DNA from: Zobellia uliginosa
GTDB lineage: Bacteria; Bacteroidota; Bacteroidia; Flavobacteriales; Flavobacteriaceae
Reading direction: 5' to 3'
Assembly (NCBI RefSeq): GCF_900156625.1
Contig: NZ_FTOB01000001.1
Coordinates: 682,001 to 746,000 of the forward strand
Length of the DNA: 64,000 nt
Part shown: one piece after another, positions 1 to 8,391 of the stretch
How positions within the stretch are numbered: position 1 is the first letter of the stretch
Layout: each line of letters starts with the position of its first letter
Position numbers and translations under genes: made by a program
The notes under the pieces: generated by a model
What the model was told of the DNA's origin: nothing
Seen by the model: only the letters and a program-made list of their open reading frames with translations
The model's database searches: none

Positions 1-1537
1 TATCGACTGATTCGTCTATGTCCAAGATATTCTTTAAACTCGGGTCGTAGGTGGTGACTACCGTACCTTCGGCCAATTTCTTGTCGGTATTGATAAGCAC
101 ATTGGTAAACTCTACGCCCACTCGAATGCTGTTCAAATAAGGGATGGTCACATAGCCCGTGCCCGTAAATCGGCCATCGCTACCGCTTACCGTTAAAATG
201 TTTATGGGGAAGTCGCCCGCCATAAACTTTTCACCGGAGGAGATGCTGGGCAGGGGCTCTTTGTTCGAAACATCAAAATCGGGCGTTATGCCACAGTCGT
301 AGACACTGGCTTCGTCATCGGCGATAAAGGTGGTAAACTCCTTGGCCATGCTCCAATCGCTTCCGGTCACCGAGCATTGTTTTTGCAGCTGGTATTCGTA
401 GGTAGTGCCCGCCTTAAGGTCCCACAAGGTGGTTTGGTTCGAAGTGGTCTTGTTCATAAACCACTCCGCTCCCTCTAGGTTCTTTTGGCGGTACCGCACC
501 GTATATTCGGGCACATCGGTAGCGAAATCGTCCCAAAAGATATTGGCATTGGTACTGCCCTTTACCTCGTGGTTGATACCGATGGGCAGGTCGCAGGTGC
601 CGGCATAGCTGAAGGAATAGATTTCGCTATAGCCCTGGTTTTTGAAGAGTCCGATTTCCTCGACCCCTTGCTTGGCCTTGGCCTGTACGCGCCAGGCGTA
701 GTTTTTTCCCGAAAGAAAAAGCGGGTCGGCCGGACCGTATACGTAGGTGGTGGCAGTAGTCCTGACCTGAAAAACGGGCGGAGAGCTTAAAAAGGCCTGT
801 TGCGGGTCTACCTGGGTATCCCAGATCTCCACGATGCTCAGTTCGTATTCCACATTGCTCACGTTGATGTGGCGTGGCGTCCATTGGAAGACGATGTTCT
901 GCGGATTGGTTTCGGCTAGGTTGGACTTGTTTCTCGGTGCGACCAGAAAGGGCGGTTCGTTTTGAAAGACAACGCTGGTGGCACAGCTTTTTTGCGACAG
1001 GCGGTTGCCCGTCAGTACATCGTACACCTCAAAACAAAAGGAATAGGCGCCTTCGGGAATGGCCTTTCCGTATACGTTGGGCGATATTCCGCTAATGTTT
1101 TCGAAGCGAAAGTACGGGGCCAGTTGTACGTTGGTGAGTACCAGGGGCACGCCTCCCTCTAAATAGAGCTTTTCGGCACCTAGCACAACATCTTTACTAT
1201 GAAAGCTGATACCCCCGCCCTCAAAATAGGTACGCAGGCGTATCTCGCGGTTGGCGATCTCAAAATCGTTCAAGATGATCTGCACGCGGAGGGGACTGCT
1301 CAAGGTACTCGCATCGGCATAATCGGAAAAATAGATGGGAGCCGGCGGGGTTACCTGAGGAATCACCTGAACGGGAAAGGACTGGGCGGTTGCCGGGAGG
1401 CAGATCAGGGTCAATAGAAAGAAAAAGAGGGCATGAAAAAGAACAGTTTGCAGTCTGCAATTTATGTCTCGCAAGAGGCCACGGTAATCTGTCAGCGCTT
1501 TATTGAAATGCTGCAATTGTAACCTGCTGTTTTTCAT
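1..1537 (-). CDS. TANFOR-like large secreted protein, N-terminal part (partial)
   Basis: A reading frame of 512 codons stays open from an ATG at 1537 to the window edge, so the C-terminus is missing. Residues about 30-52 form a hydrophobic export signal ending in an ATAQS-type cleavage site. Next comes a beta-rich segment with the themes QVTPPAPIYFSDY and GGISFHSKD that I associate with the TANFOR family of Bacteroidota surface proteins, then fibronectin-III-like repeats (FQWTPRHIN, YAWRVQAKAK, YEYQLQKQC). It lies 69 bases behind the barrel gene on the same strand, so the two probably form an operon. Such proteins are large and extracellular; the function is unknown. The frame is certain, the family name less so. 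Confidence 0.75.
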   Translation of the reverse strand, partial: MKNSRLQLQHFNKALTDYRGLLRDINCRLQTVLFHALFFFLLTLICLPATAQSFPVQVIPQVTPPAPIYFSDYADASTLSSPLRVQIILNDFEIANREIRLRTYFEGGGISFHSKDVVLGAEKLYLEGGVPLVLTNVQLAPYFRFENISGISPNVYGKAIPEGAYSFCFEVYDVLTGNRLSQKSCATSVVFQNEPPFLVAPRNKSNLAETNPQNIVFQWTPRHINVSNVEYELSIVEIWDTQVDPQQAFLSSPPVFQVRTTATTYVYGPADPLFLSGKNYAWRVQAKAKQGVEEIGLFKNQGYSEIYSFSYAGTCDLPIGINHEVKGSTNANIFWDDFATDVPEYTVRYRQKNLEGAEWFMNKTTSNQTTLWDLKAGTTYEYQLQKQCSVTGSDWSMAKEFTTFIADDEASVYDCGITPDFDVSNKEPLPSISSGEKFMAGDFPINILTVSGSDGRFTGTGYVTIPYLNSIRVGVEFTNVLINTDKKLAEGTVVTTYDPSLKNILDIDESVD

Positions 1538-1606
1538 GTTTTTTATAACTCTGTAAACCATTAACTACTTAATGTTTTTAATTTTCTTAGTGCTAATTAC
1601 CACTAC

Positions 1607-4066
1607 CTACTGCTTATTAATATATCTCAGTTCAAACAGTTCGGGGTTGACTGTTTTTAGCGATTTTTTGTAATAGAAATCGATAATCTCGTTTTCTAGA
1701 TAGTATTCCAGTTTTTCTTGATTTTCGGTGGTTTCATAAAGCTCAAAGGCTTTTAGGGCCTTATTTTGCTTGAACTCTTGCAAAAAGCCTGTGCCTTTCA
1801 TTATTACTTCCTTAGAGGTGAACTCAGCGAACTGGGTTTCCATCCACCTATGCCCTACCAGTTTTTGTAAACGGGTCTCCCGTTCTTCTAAGAGCGCTTC
1901 GTACCGTGGCACCAGTGCTTTGTCCTTGTTCGTATAGTCTTCTGGGGCCTTCCCGTTCAAGGGGTGTTTATCGGCTTCCAGTTTTTTGACTACGAAGAGC
2001 TTTTCCAAGGCCATGTCTATTTTCTTCATATCGTCTTTTATCGACATTACTACGTTGTAAAGGGCATCGTCATAAATGGTTTGAAAATCGTTGAAGGCGT
2101 AGAGTTCCTCAAGAAAAATAAGGGCTTGTTCCTTATACTTCTCCTCTCGTTTTTGCTCTTTGACAGTGGCCAAAAGGATTTTTAGCTCGTCTTTTTTAAA
2201 CTGGGGAATATTGGCAAATTGTGAACTTTCGTATACGTTGGTCAGCTGCTCGTTCAGTTCGGGTATTGTACCGCTGTAGGACACATTGCGGTAACGGAAA
2301 CTCAGTATGCTCTCCCTGTTGCGAGGATTACCTTCGTTAAGGCTGCGCCTATTTCGGTCGAGGTCGAGTTTGAAGTTGTCAAAGGCATAACTATAGCCGA
2401 AGGTAATGGTCAGGTCACGCCCTGTATTCAGTTCCGAATTCCTGAAAAGCATTAGAAAATTAAGGCTGAGGTTGTGTTTTTTGTACAGGGTATAGTTGCT
2501 GCCCAGCCTAAAATTAAAGACGTTGTTCTGTTGCTCCCCGTTGGCGAAACTCGTATTGTACGAACTTGAAAAGTTGGTACGCAGTTGCTTGTCGAAAAAC
2601 TGCTTGCCGATGGATAGGGTGGGGCCAAGGGTCATGTTGTCGTCCTCGGCCACGGTATTGTACGAAACATTGGCCGCCAAGGAGATGTTGAGGGCCTGCT
2701 TGGGGTAGCCCAGGGTATAGCCCGCCATTCCGTTGTAGAAGGAGTTTTCCCCGCCTTCAATGGTTTCGCCTTCCTGTTGGTTGGTGCTGTTTTGATAGAC
2801 CAGGTTAAGGTTGGTGCTGTGCTGTTTGGTCTCTGTTTTTTTTAGGATGTAGTTGATGCCCAAGTTGGCATTTTGTGAAATCTGGCGATAGTTCAGCGTG
2901 TCTATATTGTCGTAGGCCCCTACTTGGTTGATGTAGTCGAACTGGTCGCGAATATTGGTGTAGGATTGAAAGTTGCTGTAGGATGCATTGAAGCCCAAAC
3001 GGTCGGAGGCCGTGTAATTGGCGTTGACGGCACTTACGATGCGCTGTTGGTCCGATGATTTGGCCTTGTTCAGGTTATCGCGCTGCAGGCCGGCGTTTAC
3101 GCTGAGGTTGAGTTTGTTGTCGAAAATGGACTGGCTCGCGTTTACCGTAATGTTTTCGAGGTCGTTGTTGAAATAATAGGCGCCCAGGGTCTTGTACTCG
3201 GGGTCGATGCGTTCATACCCTAGTCCCAAGGTTCCGTTGCCCGCGGGGTAATCGAAAGAAGCGTTCAGGGCCTTGTAGTATTGGGTGCTTATGTTTTCTT
3301 TTAGGAGGAAGGACAGCAGCCCAGTAGATGAAGGGACTTCGGTCAGCCGAGTGTCTTCGGTAACGCCAGAGATGGCGTATTCTATGTGCATACTGGCCTT
3401 TTCGAAAAGCCGGAATTCCGATTCGAAGGAGAGCACGGCATTGTCTTTGGGTGAGAGTCCGAGCTCCAAAGGAAAGGGAGTTTTTATGGAGTTCTCCTCG
3501 TCGTTGGCCTTAAAGAGAATGAGCCCTAGTTTCATAAAGTCGAAATCATAGGCGGTCTTTACGCCATAGCCCATACGTTTGTAGGCGGTTAGGGCCTCGG
3601 GGTGTTCCTCGTTGTATTCGGTGGCCTTTAAAAAGCGGCCGTACATGGCGCTTATTTGAAATTTCCCTTCGGGGTTCAGATCAAAACCCGCACCGCTAAA
3701 TTGATGCCCTGCCAAGGTATAAGGCGAAAAGGTCATGCTTACGTCGCCGATATGTGCGGTAGCCCATTTGTAGGAAGGGTGTAGGCTCAAGCGATTAAAG
3801 TTAAAGGGGTTGGGGAAATTGAACTCCTGGTTCGAATAGGTAAACGATAGCGGAATATTGTACACCCCGGCAATGTTGAAGTTTAAGCTTCCGGTGAGAT
3901 AATAGGTCAGTGCCTGTCGGTTGGCGGTACCGTCATAGTATACAGCATTGGCGGATACACCACCATTATATCGGAGCCATTTCTCCTTGCCCAATTGATC
4001 AAAGTTGATACTTTGGGAAAAACCAAGTGTACAACACATAAGAAGGGGGACTAATAATCGGTACAA
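1607..4066 (-). CDS. Outer-membrane beta-barrel protein with helical C-terminal domain
   Basis: An 819-residue protein with an export signal (YRLLVPLLMCCTLGFSQS). Residues about 20-590 alternate hydrophobic and polar residues in strands typical of an outer-membrane barrel (repeated LNLS, LGYERID, FRLGSNYTLY). Residues about 600-819 are charged and helical, with likely coiled coils, which is unusual for a plain barrel. The start is a TTG: an in-frame stop lies four codons upstream, and the first ATG would destroy the signal peptide. It is the first gene of a pair with the TANFOR-like protein downstream and may anchor or secrete it (inference). The upstream region is repeated at the far end of the accessory island. 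I do not recognise a named family. Confidence 0.75.
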   Translation of the reverse strand: MYRLLVPLLMCCTLGFSQSINFDQLGKEKWLRYNGGVSANAVYYDGTANRQALTYYLTGSLNFNIAGVYNIPLSFTYSNQEFNFPNPFNFNRLSLHPSYKWATAHIGDVSMTFSPYTLAGHQFSGAGFDLNPEGKFQISAMYGRFLKATEYNEEHPEALTAYKRMGYGVKTAYDFDFMKLGLILFKANDEENSIKTPFPLELGLSPKDNAVLSFESEFRLFEKASMHIEYAISGVTEDTRLTEVPSSTGLLSFLLKENISTQYYKALNASFDYPAGNGTLGLGYERIDPEYKTLGAYYFNNDLENITVNASQSIFDNKLNLSVNAGLQRDNLNKAKSSDQQRIVSAVNANYTASDRLGFNASYSNFQSYTNIRDQFDYINQVGAYDNIDTLNYRQISQNANLGINYILKKTETKQHSTNLNLVYQNSTNQQEGETIEGGENSFYNGMAGYTLGYPKQALNISLAANVSYNTVAEDDNMTLGPTLSIGKQFFDKQLRTNFSSSYNTSFANGEQQNNVFNFRLGSNYTLYKKHNLSLNFLMLFRNSELNTGRDLTITFGYSYAFDNFKLDLDRNRRSLNEGNPRNRESILSFRYRNVSYSGTIPELNEQLTNVYESSQFANIPQFKKDELKILLATVKEQKREEKYKEQALIFLEELYAFNDFQTIYDDALYNVVMSIKDDMKKIDMALEKLFVVKKLEADKHPLNGKAPEDYTNKDKALVPRYEALLEERETRLQKLVGHRWMETQFAEFTSKEVIMKGTGFLQEFKQNKALKAFELYETTENQEKLEYYLENEIIDFYYKKSLKTVNPELFELRYINKQ

Positions 4067-4085
4067 TGATTCGTATTCTTAACGC

Positions 4086-4265
4086 GTTAAATTTAAGTTA
4101 AAAAGCGAAAAATACTACAAAAATTTCGATGAAATGTAATGAATCTTAGATTTTTTTAAATAAAGGTACTGTATTTGTAATGAGGGAATTATGTCTGATA
4201 TATTGTAAATATTGGCGTTGTAAGGACTACATGATATTTCATATTTGTGTAGGATGTTTTATTTT
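4086..4265. repeat. Left copy of imperfect direct repeat bounding the accessory island
   Basis: This stretch aligns with 8991-9176 in the same orientation. Both start with gttaaat, share aaaaatactacaaa followed by tttcga(t/c)gaaat, then tgt(a/g)tttgtaat(g/c)agg, then attgg(c)..gtaaggac and gtagga(a)tgtt. The match is imperfect with small gaps. In each copy the repeat lies directly upstream of a minus-strand start codon, so it probably derives from one duplicated promoter region. Confidence 0.6.
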
Positions 4266-4403
4266 AATGTAAGTATTTATTACATGTAGTTGTCCACTCC
4301 CGGTCTGACTTGGGGGCGTGTGGCCAGTACCGAAGACAATTCCAAATGCATACCTGCGAACTGGCCCTAAGGCTGGGAACATTCCCCGCCCTTCGAAGCC
4401 TTG

Positions 4404-4420
4404 CACTGAGTCTGCCGAAG
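4404..4420. repeat. Short dispersed-repeat-like motif (cactgag..gccgaag)
   Basis: cactgagtctgccgaag resembles the short interspersed repeat of the form ctgag(n)gtcgaag scattered in many Bacteroidota genomes. Similar sequence occurs at 46918-46935 and, related, inside bioF at 12126-12145. The family assignment is from memory and not tested here. Confidence 0.35.
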
Positions 4421-4430
4421 TAGGGGGGGG

Positions 4431-4456
4431 CAAGCGCGACGCTTGCGCTGGTGGAG
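4431..4456. repeat. REP-like palindrome 1
   Basis: gcaagcg-cga-cgcttgc is a compact hairpin followed by gctggtggag. The layout (palindrome, then a G-rich tail of the form GCTGGtGGaG) matches copies at 5942-5968 and 7298-7325. It lies in the GC-rich patch between the island and the barrel gene. Confidence 0.5.
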
Positions 4457-4536
4457 TAAATTATTATTTCTCTTACATGCTATATATTCATATTTCTTAA
4501 TTATATACTCCCTAACCTTAATTTGAATGACGTTTT

Positions 4537-4833
4537 TTATTGCAAAAAACTCTGCAAAACGGACAGTTGAAAAAGAATGTTCTTGTTCGATGTCTTCTGA
4601 TAGTTGGTTACGCTACGGTCATATTTCCATAAATTATACAAATCTCCATCAATGATGATTTCGATATAAAACCCTATATCTCCCTTGATGTTAATGGTTA
4701 TATTGTTTTTCATATACCTTACTCCCCAAAAAGGGCCATGGGCAGTTTCTTCCAATAGTATAAAATCAGGAAAATTGTCTTGAAAATACCCCTTTACAAT
4801 TTCATTGTTTTCTGAAGCCCAATTTCCTGCCAT
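4537..4833 (-). CDS. Small hypothetical protein, immunity-like
   Basis: A 98-residue cytoplasmic protein with no signal peptide or membrane helix, starting MAGNWASENNEIVKGYF. It is rich in aromatic residues and has an alternating strand pattern in the middle (NNITINIKGDIGFYIEIII). Size, lack of export signal and position among other small orphan genes resemble immunity proteins of polymorphic toxin loci, but no family motif is recognised. It sits just downstream of an orphan signal-peptide fragment, so its original upstream partner may have been lost. Local base composition is AT-rich compared with the flanks. Confidence 0.5.
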   Translation of the reverse strand: MAGNWASENNEIVKGYFQDNFPDFILLEETAHGPFWGVRYMKNNITINIKGDIGFYIEIIIDGDLYNLWKYDRSVTNYQKTSNKNILFQLSVLQSFLQ

Positions 4834-4877
4834 AATATTTTCCGTAAATCATTCTTTTATAAAACTATTAGGGTCGT

Positions 4878-4976
4878 TTAATTCCTTGCGGGGTTGCCAT
4901 GGGCGTATGCCGACTGGCCGAACACGACGGCAGCAAGGCATAGGAGTGAAACTATGTACAGGTAGTTGTTTTTCAT
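4878..4976 (-). pseudogene. Orphan signal peptide, remnant of a lost secreted protein
   Basis: A complete 32-codon reading frame encodes a textbook signal peptide (MKNNYLYIVSLLCLAAVVFG followed by QSAYAHG) and stops after seven more residues. It reads as the 5' end of a deleted exported-protein gene. Its strand and place match the surrounding decayed genes. A real 32-residue peptide is possible but unlikely. Confidence 0.45.
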
Positions 4977-5031
4977 GCTACGTGAAATTTTTCGTGTTTA
5001 TGTACTCCCCAGGGAACTAAGGGAGGCTCAA

Positions 5032-5556
5032 TCATTTTTTATTTTTCTTTGCTTTAAGTTCATTAATATGATAATGTAAACAGCTAAAACCTATTAGGCA
5101 CAGTACAATAAAGAGGATGCCTTGTAGCCAGAATGCTTTTGTGTTAAACATTTTTTCATGAGGCAAAGCATAAAAATCTTTAACTTCTTGGTTATGCCAA
5201 ACCCAAATTGAGTCATTTTTATCAACAGGTTTAAAGCCTCCGAAAATGCTATCTTCTTTGCCGGCATTCATAAAATGAACAAATTTGTCATTGGATTCTC
5301 TCAGGTCTACTTTTGATTCTAAAATTTCACCATTTTCCACAACATCATATATCAACCGGTATTTTGTATATTTTAAACCTCTTGTGCCTGATGATAAATC
5401 AACCACCTCCTTTACTTGAACCTTTTTTAAGCGATAATTACTTTTTTGACTAATGATATAAAAATTTTGGTATACCATATACAGGGATATTGGTAAAGCA
5501 AATACGTTGCCTACCAATAGAAAAATAATTATCTTTTTGATGATTTGCATGCGCAC
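5032..5556 (-). CDS. Two-helix membrane protein of the island (unit C)
   Basis: A 174-residue protein with a membrane helix at residues about 8-30, an extracytoplasmic domain of about 110 residues, a second helix near residues 140-162 and a basic tail (KAKKNKK). The same topology appears in the proteins at 7379-7873 and 8392-8881. Start is either a GTG that overlaps the stop of the preceding fragment by one base (TAGTG) or the ATG two codons later. That coupling to an upstream secreted-type gene is repeated in all three units. It could be an immunity or envelope protein; topology resembles DUF3592-type proteins, but that is not established. Confidence 0.6.
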   Translation of the reverse strand: MRMQIIKKIIIFLLVGNVFALPISLYMVYQNFYIISQKSNYRLKKVQVKEVVDLSSGTRGLKYTKYRLIYDVVENGEILESKVDLRESNDKFVHFMNAGKEDSIFGGFKPVDKNDSIWVWHNQEVKDFYALPHEKMFNTKAFWLQGILFIVLCLIGFSCLHYHINELKAKKNKK

Positions 5557-5939
5557 TAATCTCTTGGGTATATTTTAATTTCATTAGTTACAGTTATGCT
5601 TTTTTGCCAGTCTACCAGTGTGAAATTTAACATGCTTGAATCTTTGGTTTTAATTGCTGCTCTGCCAGATAGTACAACGGGAGGGATAGACACGTTTCCT
5701 TCAAATTCTTCCGTGTCAAATTTATATCTTAATGACCCTTGTAGACACCCAATTGCGCTACCCGAAATTTCAATGTCCACTAATTCCTCTGCAACTAAAA
5801 GTTTTGCACCAAGTTCCACTTCGAGACATCCTTTTGCCGTTAGTTGAATAAAGGGATTATCATTTTCAAAAATTGAACTCTCTACTTTTTTAAAACGTTC
5901 TACGCCACCTGTGGCATTAAAATGTAAAGAAGCCCCCCG
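5556..5939 (-). pseudogene. C-terminal remnant of a beta-rich secreted protein (unit C)
   Basis: The frame is open from 5939 to the stop at 5556 (127 codons) but has no credible start: no ATG, only an internal GTG at 5819. It begins exactly at the REP-like hairpin at 5942. The translated segment is beta-rich and glycine-rich (GASLHFNATGG, KGCLEVELGAK, GSAIGCLQGSLRYKF) and ends KIYPRD. It looks like the C-terminal domain of a surface protein whose 5' part was replaced by the repeat. The stop codon overlaps the possible start of the membrane protein downstream. Confidence 0.5.
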
Positions 5940-5941
5940 TT

Positions 5942-5968
5942 AGCGCGAGTATCCTGCTCGTGCCCACT
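5942..5968. repeat. REP-like palindrome 2 at a gene truncation point
   Basis: agcgcgag-tatc-ctgctcgtgccc forms an imperfect hairpin (gcgcgag / ctcgtgc). It directly abuts the 5' end of the truncated frame that ends at 5939. It shares the (g)cgcga...(c)tcgtgc layout with 7298-7325. Confidence 0.5.
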
Positions 5969-6046
5969 CGGTTTTTATTATGCTTAGTGGCATAGCTTTT
6001 AAATTGTTCTGAAACCGATTTGAAACACAAAAACATGCAGGTGACA

Positions 6047-6502
6047 TTACAAAAACTCCCCTTCTTTTTTTATAAACTTTATTTTTTCTGCTTTGAACGG
6101 GAACTGAGATAGGGGTTTGCGCTCTTCCCAGATTTCTTCCAATTCTTCCTCATTGACTTCAATACTGGCATCATCATTTCGGTAAGGAAACCCAAAATGG
6201 TCATATGCCTCAAAATCTAGGTTTTCTAGATATAGGCGAACTTTATTTTCTTCTTTCAGATTTTCATTTTGAAACAGTGTAAAATGGAACCCGTTATATT
6301 TTGCTTTTGTACGAACCGTAAAAGCGGTTATAAGGTCTTTATCCTCTATTTCAATAATTTTGCTGTATTTAGTGCCGCTCTTGGTAAAACCGTATTCTCT
6401 GGCTTTGTCGTTCGAGGTTATCAATTTCCATCCTTTTAATGTATCCAATAGAATACACTCCATGTCTCGATATACACCATAATACGCATCTCTATAGTTC
6501 AT
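6047..6502 (-). CDS. Small acidic hypothetical protein, immunity-like
   Basis: A 151-residue soluble protein with an acidic stretch near the end (NEEELEEIWEERKPL) and mixed strands and helices; no signal peptide. It starts 2 bases after the stop of the preceding 72-residue gene and is the last of three tightly packed genes on the minus strand. Not recognised. Size, acidity and context are those of an immunity protein, but this is inference. Confidence 0.5.
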   Translation of the reverse strand: MNYRDAYYGVYRDMECILLDTLKGWKLITSNDKAREYGFTKSGTKYSKIIEIEDKDLITAFTVRTKAKYNGFHFTLFQNENLKEENKVRLYLENLDFEAYDHFGFPYRNDDASIEVNEEELEEIWEERKPLSQFPFKAEKIKFIKKEGEFL

Positions 6503-6504
6503 GT

Positions 6505-6723
6505 CTAATTAACTCTAATAAATTTCAATTCATTATCAATATCAACTATTCTAGCCCTAAGTATTTCAGTACCATCATTGAAAATTTCAAAAATTTCAGC
6601 ACCTTCTGTAAATTCTACTTGATTGGTTAAATGCCATTCGGGAGCACCCAATACGCCATTTTTTCCCGCACTAAACCCCTGCAGGGAATAGTATTTTCTT
6701 TTATTAAGCCATATCTTTATCAT
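6505..6723 (-). CDS. Small hypothetical protein of the island
   Basis: A 72-residue soluble protein (MIKIWLNKRKYYSLQGFSAG...) with a likely small beta fold in its second half (AEIFEIFNDGTEILRARIVDI). It overlaps the 3' end of the upstream gene by 20 bases and is followed after 2 bases by the next gene, so it is probably translated within the same operon. No family is recognised. Confidence 0.45.
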   Translation of the reverse strand: MIKIWLNKRKYYSLQGFSAGKNGVLGAPEWHLTNQVEFTEGAEIFEIFNDGTEILRARIVDIDNELKFIRVN

Positions 6724-7192
6724 CCTCCGGGATCAAAGGGTCGGGCAAGGGCTTGTCGATGTTATAATACACCCTGCTGGGTTCACTGACTTCCCCGTTC
6801 TTATAGAAGGTTCCTTTTAGGGCATCACCGTTTAACAGTATATCTCCTTTAAAAATTAATTCAATATCTTCTCCGTAATAGAAATTCCATCTCATTTCTA
6901 TTTGGTTGTTATCCAATAAGGAATACTTTCCAATCGAAACCGGGTCGTTGCCTTTTTCAATAGATTTAATAAGATTTTTTTTTCTTATTTCTGATAAATC
7001 GTTTTGAATCGTTCCATAAATATTACCATTGTTATCTTTCCTATCTATTGAGGACCACCTAACAACTATATTGTCATTATATATGTACAGAAATCCCCAT
7101 GTGAATTCGGTATAAATAGATCCTTGAACATCATTTTCTTGTACTGTTGGGGTTGACGTCATTTGACGATATTCTTTACCTATTATCTTCAT
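6704..7192 (-). CDS. Hypothetical beta-rich protein of the island
   Basis: A 162-residue soluble protein starting MKIIGKEYRQMTS, with alternating strands through residues about 25-140 (YTEFTWGFLYIYNDNIVVRW, NQIEMRWNFYYG, IELIFKGDILLNG) and a proline/acid-rich tail (PLPDPLIPEDDKD). It opens a three-gene cluster. Lipocalin-like or toxin/immunity folds are possible, but I see no diagnostic residue. AT-rich relative to the chromosome flanks. Confidence 0.5.
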   Translation of the reverse strand: MKIIGKEYRQMTSTPTVQENDVQGSIYTEFTWGFLYIYNDNIVVRWSSIDRKDNNGNIYGTIQNDLSEIRKKNLIKSIEKGNDPVSIGKYSLLDNNQIEMRWNFYYGEDIELIFKGDILLNGDALKGTFYKNGEVSEPSRVYYNIDKPLPDPLIPEDDKDMA

Positions 7193-7284
7193 ATTGGTAT
7201 TTCCATTTAGACCAATCCATATTACTTAAGTCCACTTCATTTCTATTTTACATTTAATCCTTTATTCTTTAGTTCGGAACCTTC

Positions 7285-7365
7285 CTAAGCCGATTGACAC
7301 GGGCGTGAAGCTCGTGCTGGCGGGGCATATAGTAGAATTAACAAGTAAATAAGCTTAATTTTCAT
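7285..7365 (-). pseudogene. Truncated start of the secreted-protein gene (duplicate)
   Basis: The first 14 codons (MKIKLIYLLILLYA) and the bases before them match the start of the gene at 7866-8370. The frame then runs into the REP-like element and ends after 26 codons. It is the broken downstream end of the tandem duplication. Confidence 0.7.
7298..7325. repeat. REP-like palindrome 3 at a gene truncation point
   Basis: acgggcgtga-ag-ctcgtgct-ggcgggg: an imperfect hairpin (gggcgtga... against ...ctcgtgct) followed by a G-rich tail like that of the copy at 4431-4456. It begins where the duplicated secreted-protein gene loses homology to its full copy. Confidence 0.5.
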
Positions 7366-7378
7366 TAGTTTAACTTTT

Positions 7379-7873
7379 CTAAGAATTTTTTTTACGTTTT
7401 TGAATTTGATAACGAATAATATACCATACACAAGGCGGTAAGAGTATCCACGTTATAATATTAACATAAGCGTCAATTTGTCTTATTGAATATAGTTTGG
7501 GAAATTTTTCGGAAGTTCTTATTGAAATTGCACCGTCCATAGTATTATACCATACGGGTATTTTGAGCTCATCTTCAGGATAACCGTCCGTTGTCCATAT
7601 TTTTTTCATTGACTTTTCATTAGCAAAAACTCTCTTTTTTGTTTTAAATTTTTTCAATGTTCCATTGAAATAGTACAAATCTCTACCTCCGCTGCCGGAT
7701 CCACTAGTCTGGCTCTCATATATTAAAACATCTTTGCTAAAGTACTCTGTAGGATAAATTGTTGCGTATAACCATTTTAATTCCGGAAAATCGTGTAGCA
7801 ACCCAAAGAATAGCCCAGAAAGTGCAAAATATACTACAATCCAACTAAAAACGTATTTTACTCCTTTACTCAT
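7379..7873 (-). CDS. Two-helix membrane protein of the island (unit B, intact copy)
   Basis: A 164-residue protein with a membrane helix at residues about 8-28, an extracytoplasmic domain with a glycine/serine stretch (SGSGSGGRD) and the motif KIWTTDGYP, a second helix near 138-155, and a basic tail (QIQKRKKNS). It is the intact member of a tandem duplication; the other copy (8392-8881) is frameshifted. Its ATG overlaps the stop of the preceding secreted-protein pseudogene (ATGAGTAA), implying translational coupling. No family recognised with confidence; role as the partner of the secreted protein is an inference. Confidence 0.65.
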   Translation of the reverse strand: MSKGVKYVFSWIVVYFALSGLFFGLLHDFPELKWLYATIYPTEYFSKDVLIYESQTSGSGSGGRDLYYFNGTLKKFKTKKRVFANEKSMKKIWTTDGYPEDELKIPVWYNTMDGAISIRTSEKFPKLYSIRQIDAYVNIITWILLPPCVWYIIRYQIQKRKKNS

Positions 7874-8370
7874 ATTTAGGTTCTATTAATTGCACTTTTT
7901 CATAAAATGGTTCGGTTTCAAGTTTTAAACCGGCAAAAACCACATAAGCACTGGCATTAAAATCCATCCAAACACCCTCCCTTAAAAATTCAGTACATAT
8001 GCCATCTTCCTGCCTTGGTAATTGAACCCATAAACCATTTCCAACTGGATATAATTTTTATTCGCATCGATTTTTTAATAGTCTCAAAATGGGATTCGTC
8101 ACGGGATGTTGTTGCATTTTTAGCTAGATAATCGCTAAGTGCCCACTCCATATCGGATGCGGAGAAAAACGACTGCAATAAACCTTCGATTTCTTTGTAA
8201 TTGATCCCTTCTTTTTGGGTGGTTTTTTTTATTTTAAGTGGTGGATCATAGGTTTGGAAGGTTAAATCTATCGGAGCGGTGTATTCTACAACTATGCCTA
8301 AATTTTCTTTTTGCCCCTGAACAGTAAAGGCATATAGTAGAATTAACAAGTAAATAAGCTTAATTTTCAT
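7866..8370 (-). pseudogene. Secreted protein gene with two 1-base deletions (unit B)
   Basis: The frame starts with a signal peptide (MKIKLIYLLILLYAFTVQGQ) and is good through ...SRDESHFETIKK. It then needs one base added in a run of six A (minus strand, near 8067) and one in a run of five A (near 8054). With both repaired it continues KLYPVGNGLWVQLP and GVWMDFNASAYVVFAG to EPKYE, and the total becomes exactly 168 codons plus stop. The stop overlaps the start of the membrane gene by 8 bases. Unrepaired it would end after 126 codons with an unrelated tail. Either a recent pseudogene or homopolymer sequencing errors; the product is an unrecognised periplasmic or exported protein. Confidence 0.65.
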
Positions 8371-8391
8371 TAGTTTAACTTTTCTAAGATT

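Larger units (their letters stand above)
4067..4536. other. Intergenic region with promoter duplicate and GC-rich repeat block
   Basis: No credible gene. The part nearest the barrel gene (4086-4265) is an AT-rich diverged copy of 8991-9176. Bases about 4295-4460 form a sharply more GC-rich patch holding a short dispersed-repeat-like motif (4404-4420) and a hairpin-forming palindrome (4431-4456). Short reading frames here on both strands are made of repeat sequence. Confidence 0.6.

Noticed and set aside
4239-4500. Overlapping short frames on both strands in the GC-rich patch
   Set aside because: They translate repeats and a palindrome, with no conserved pattern.
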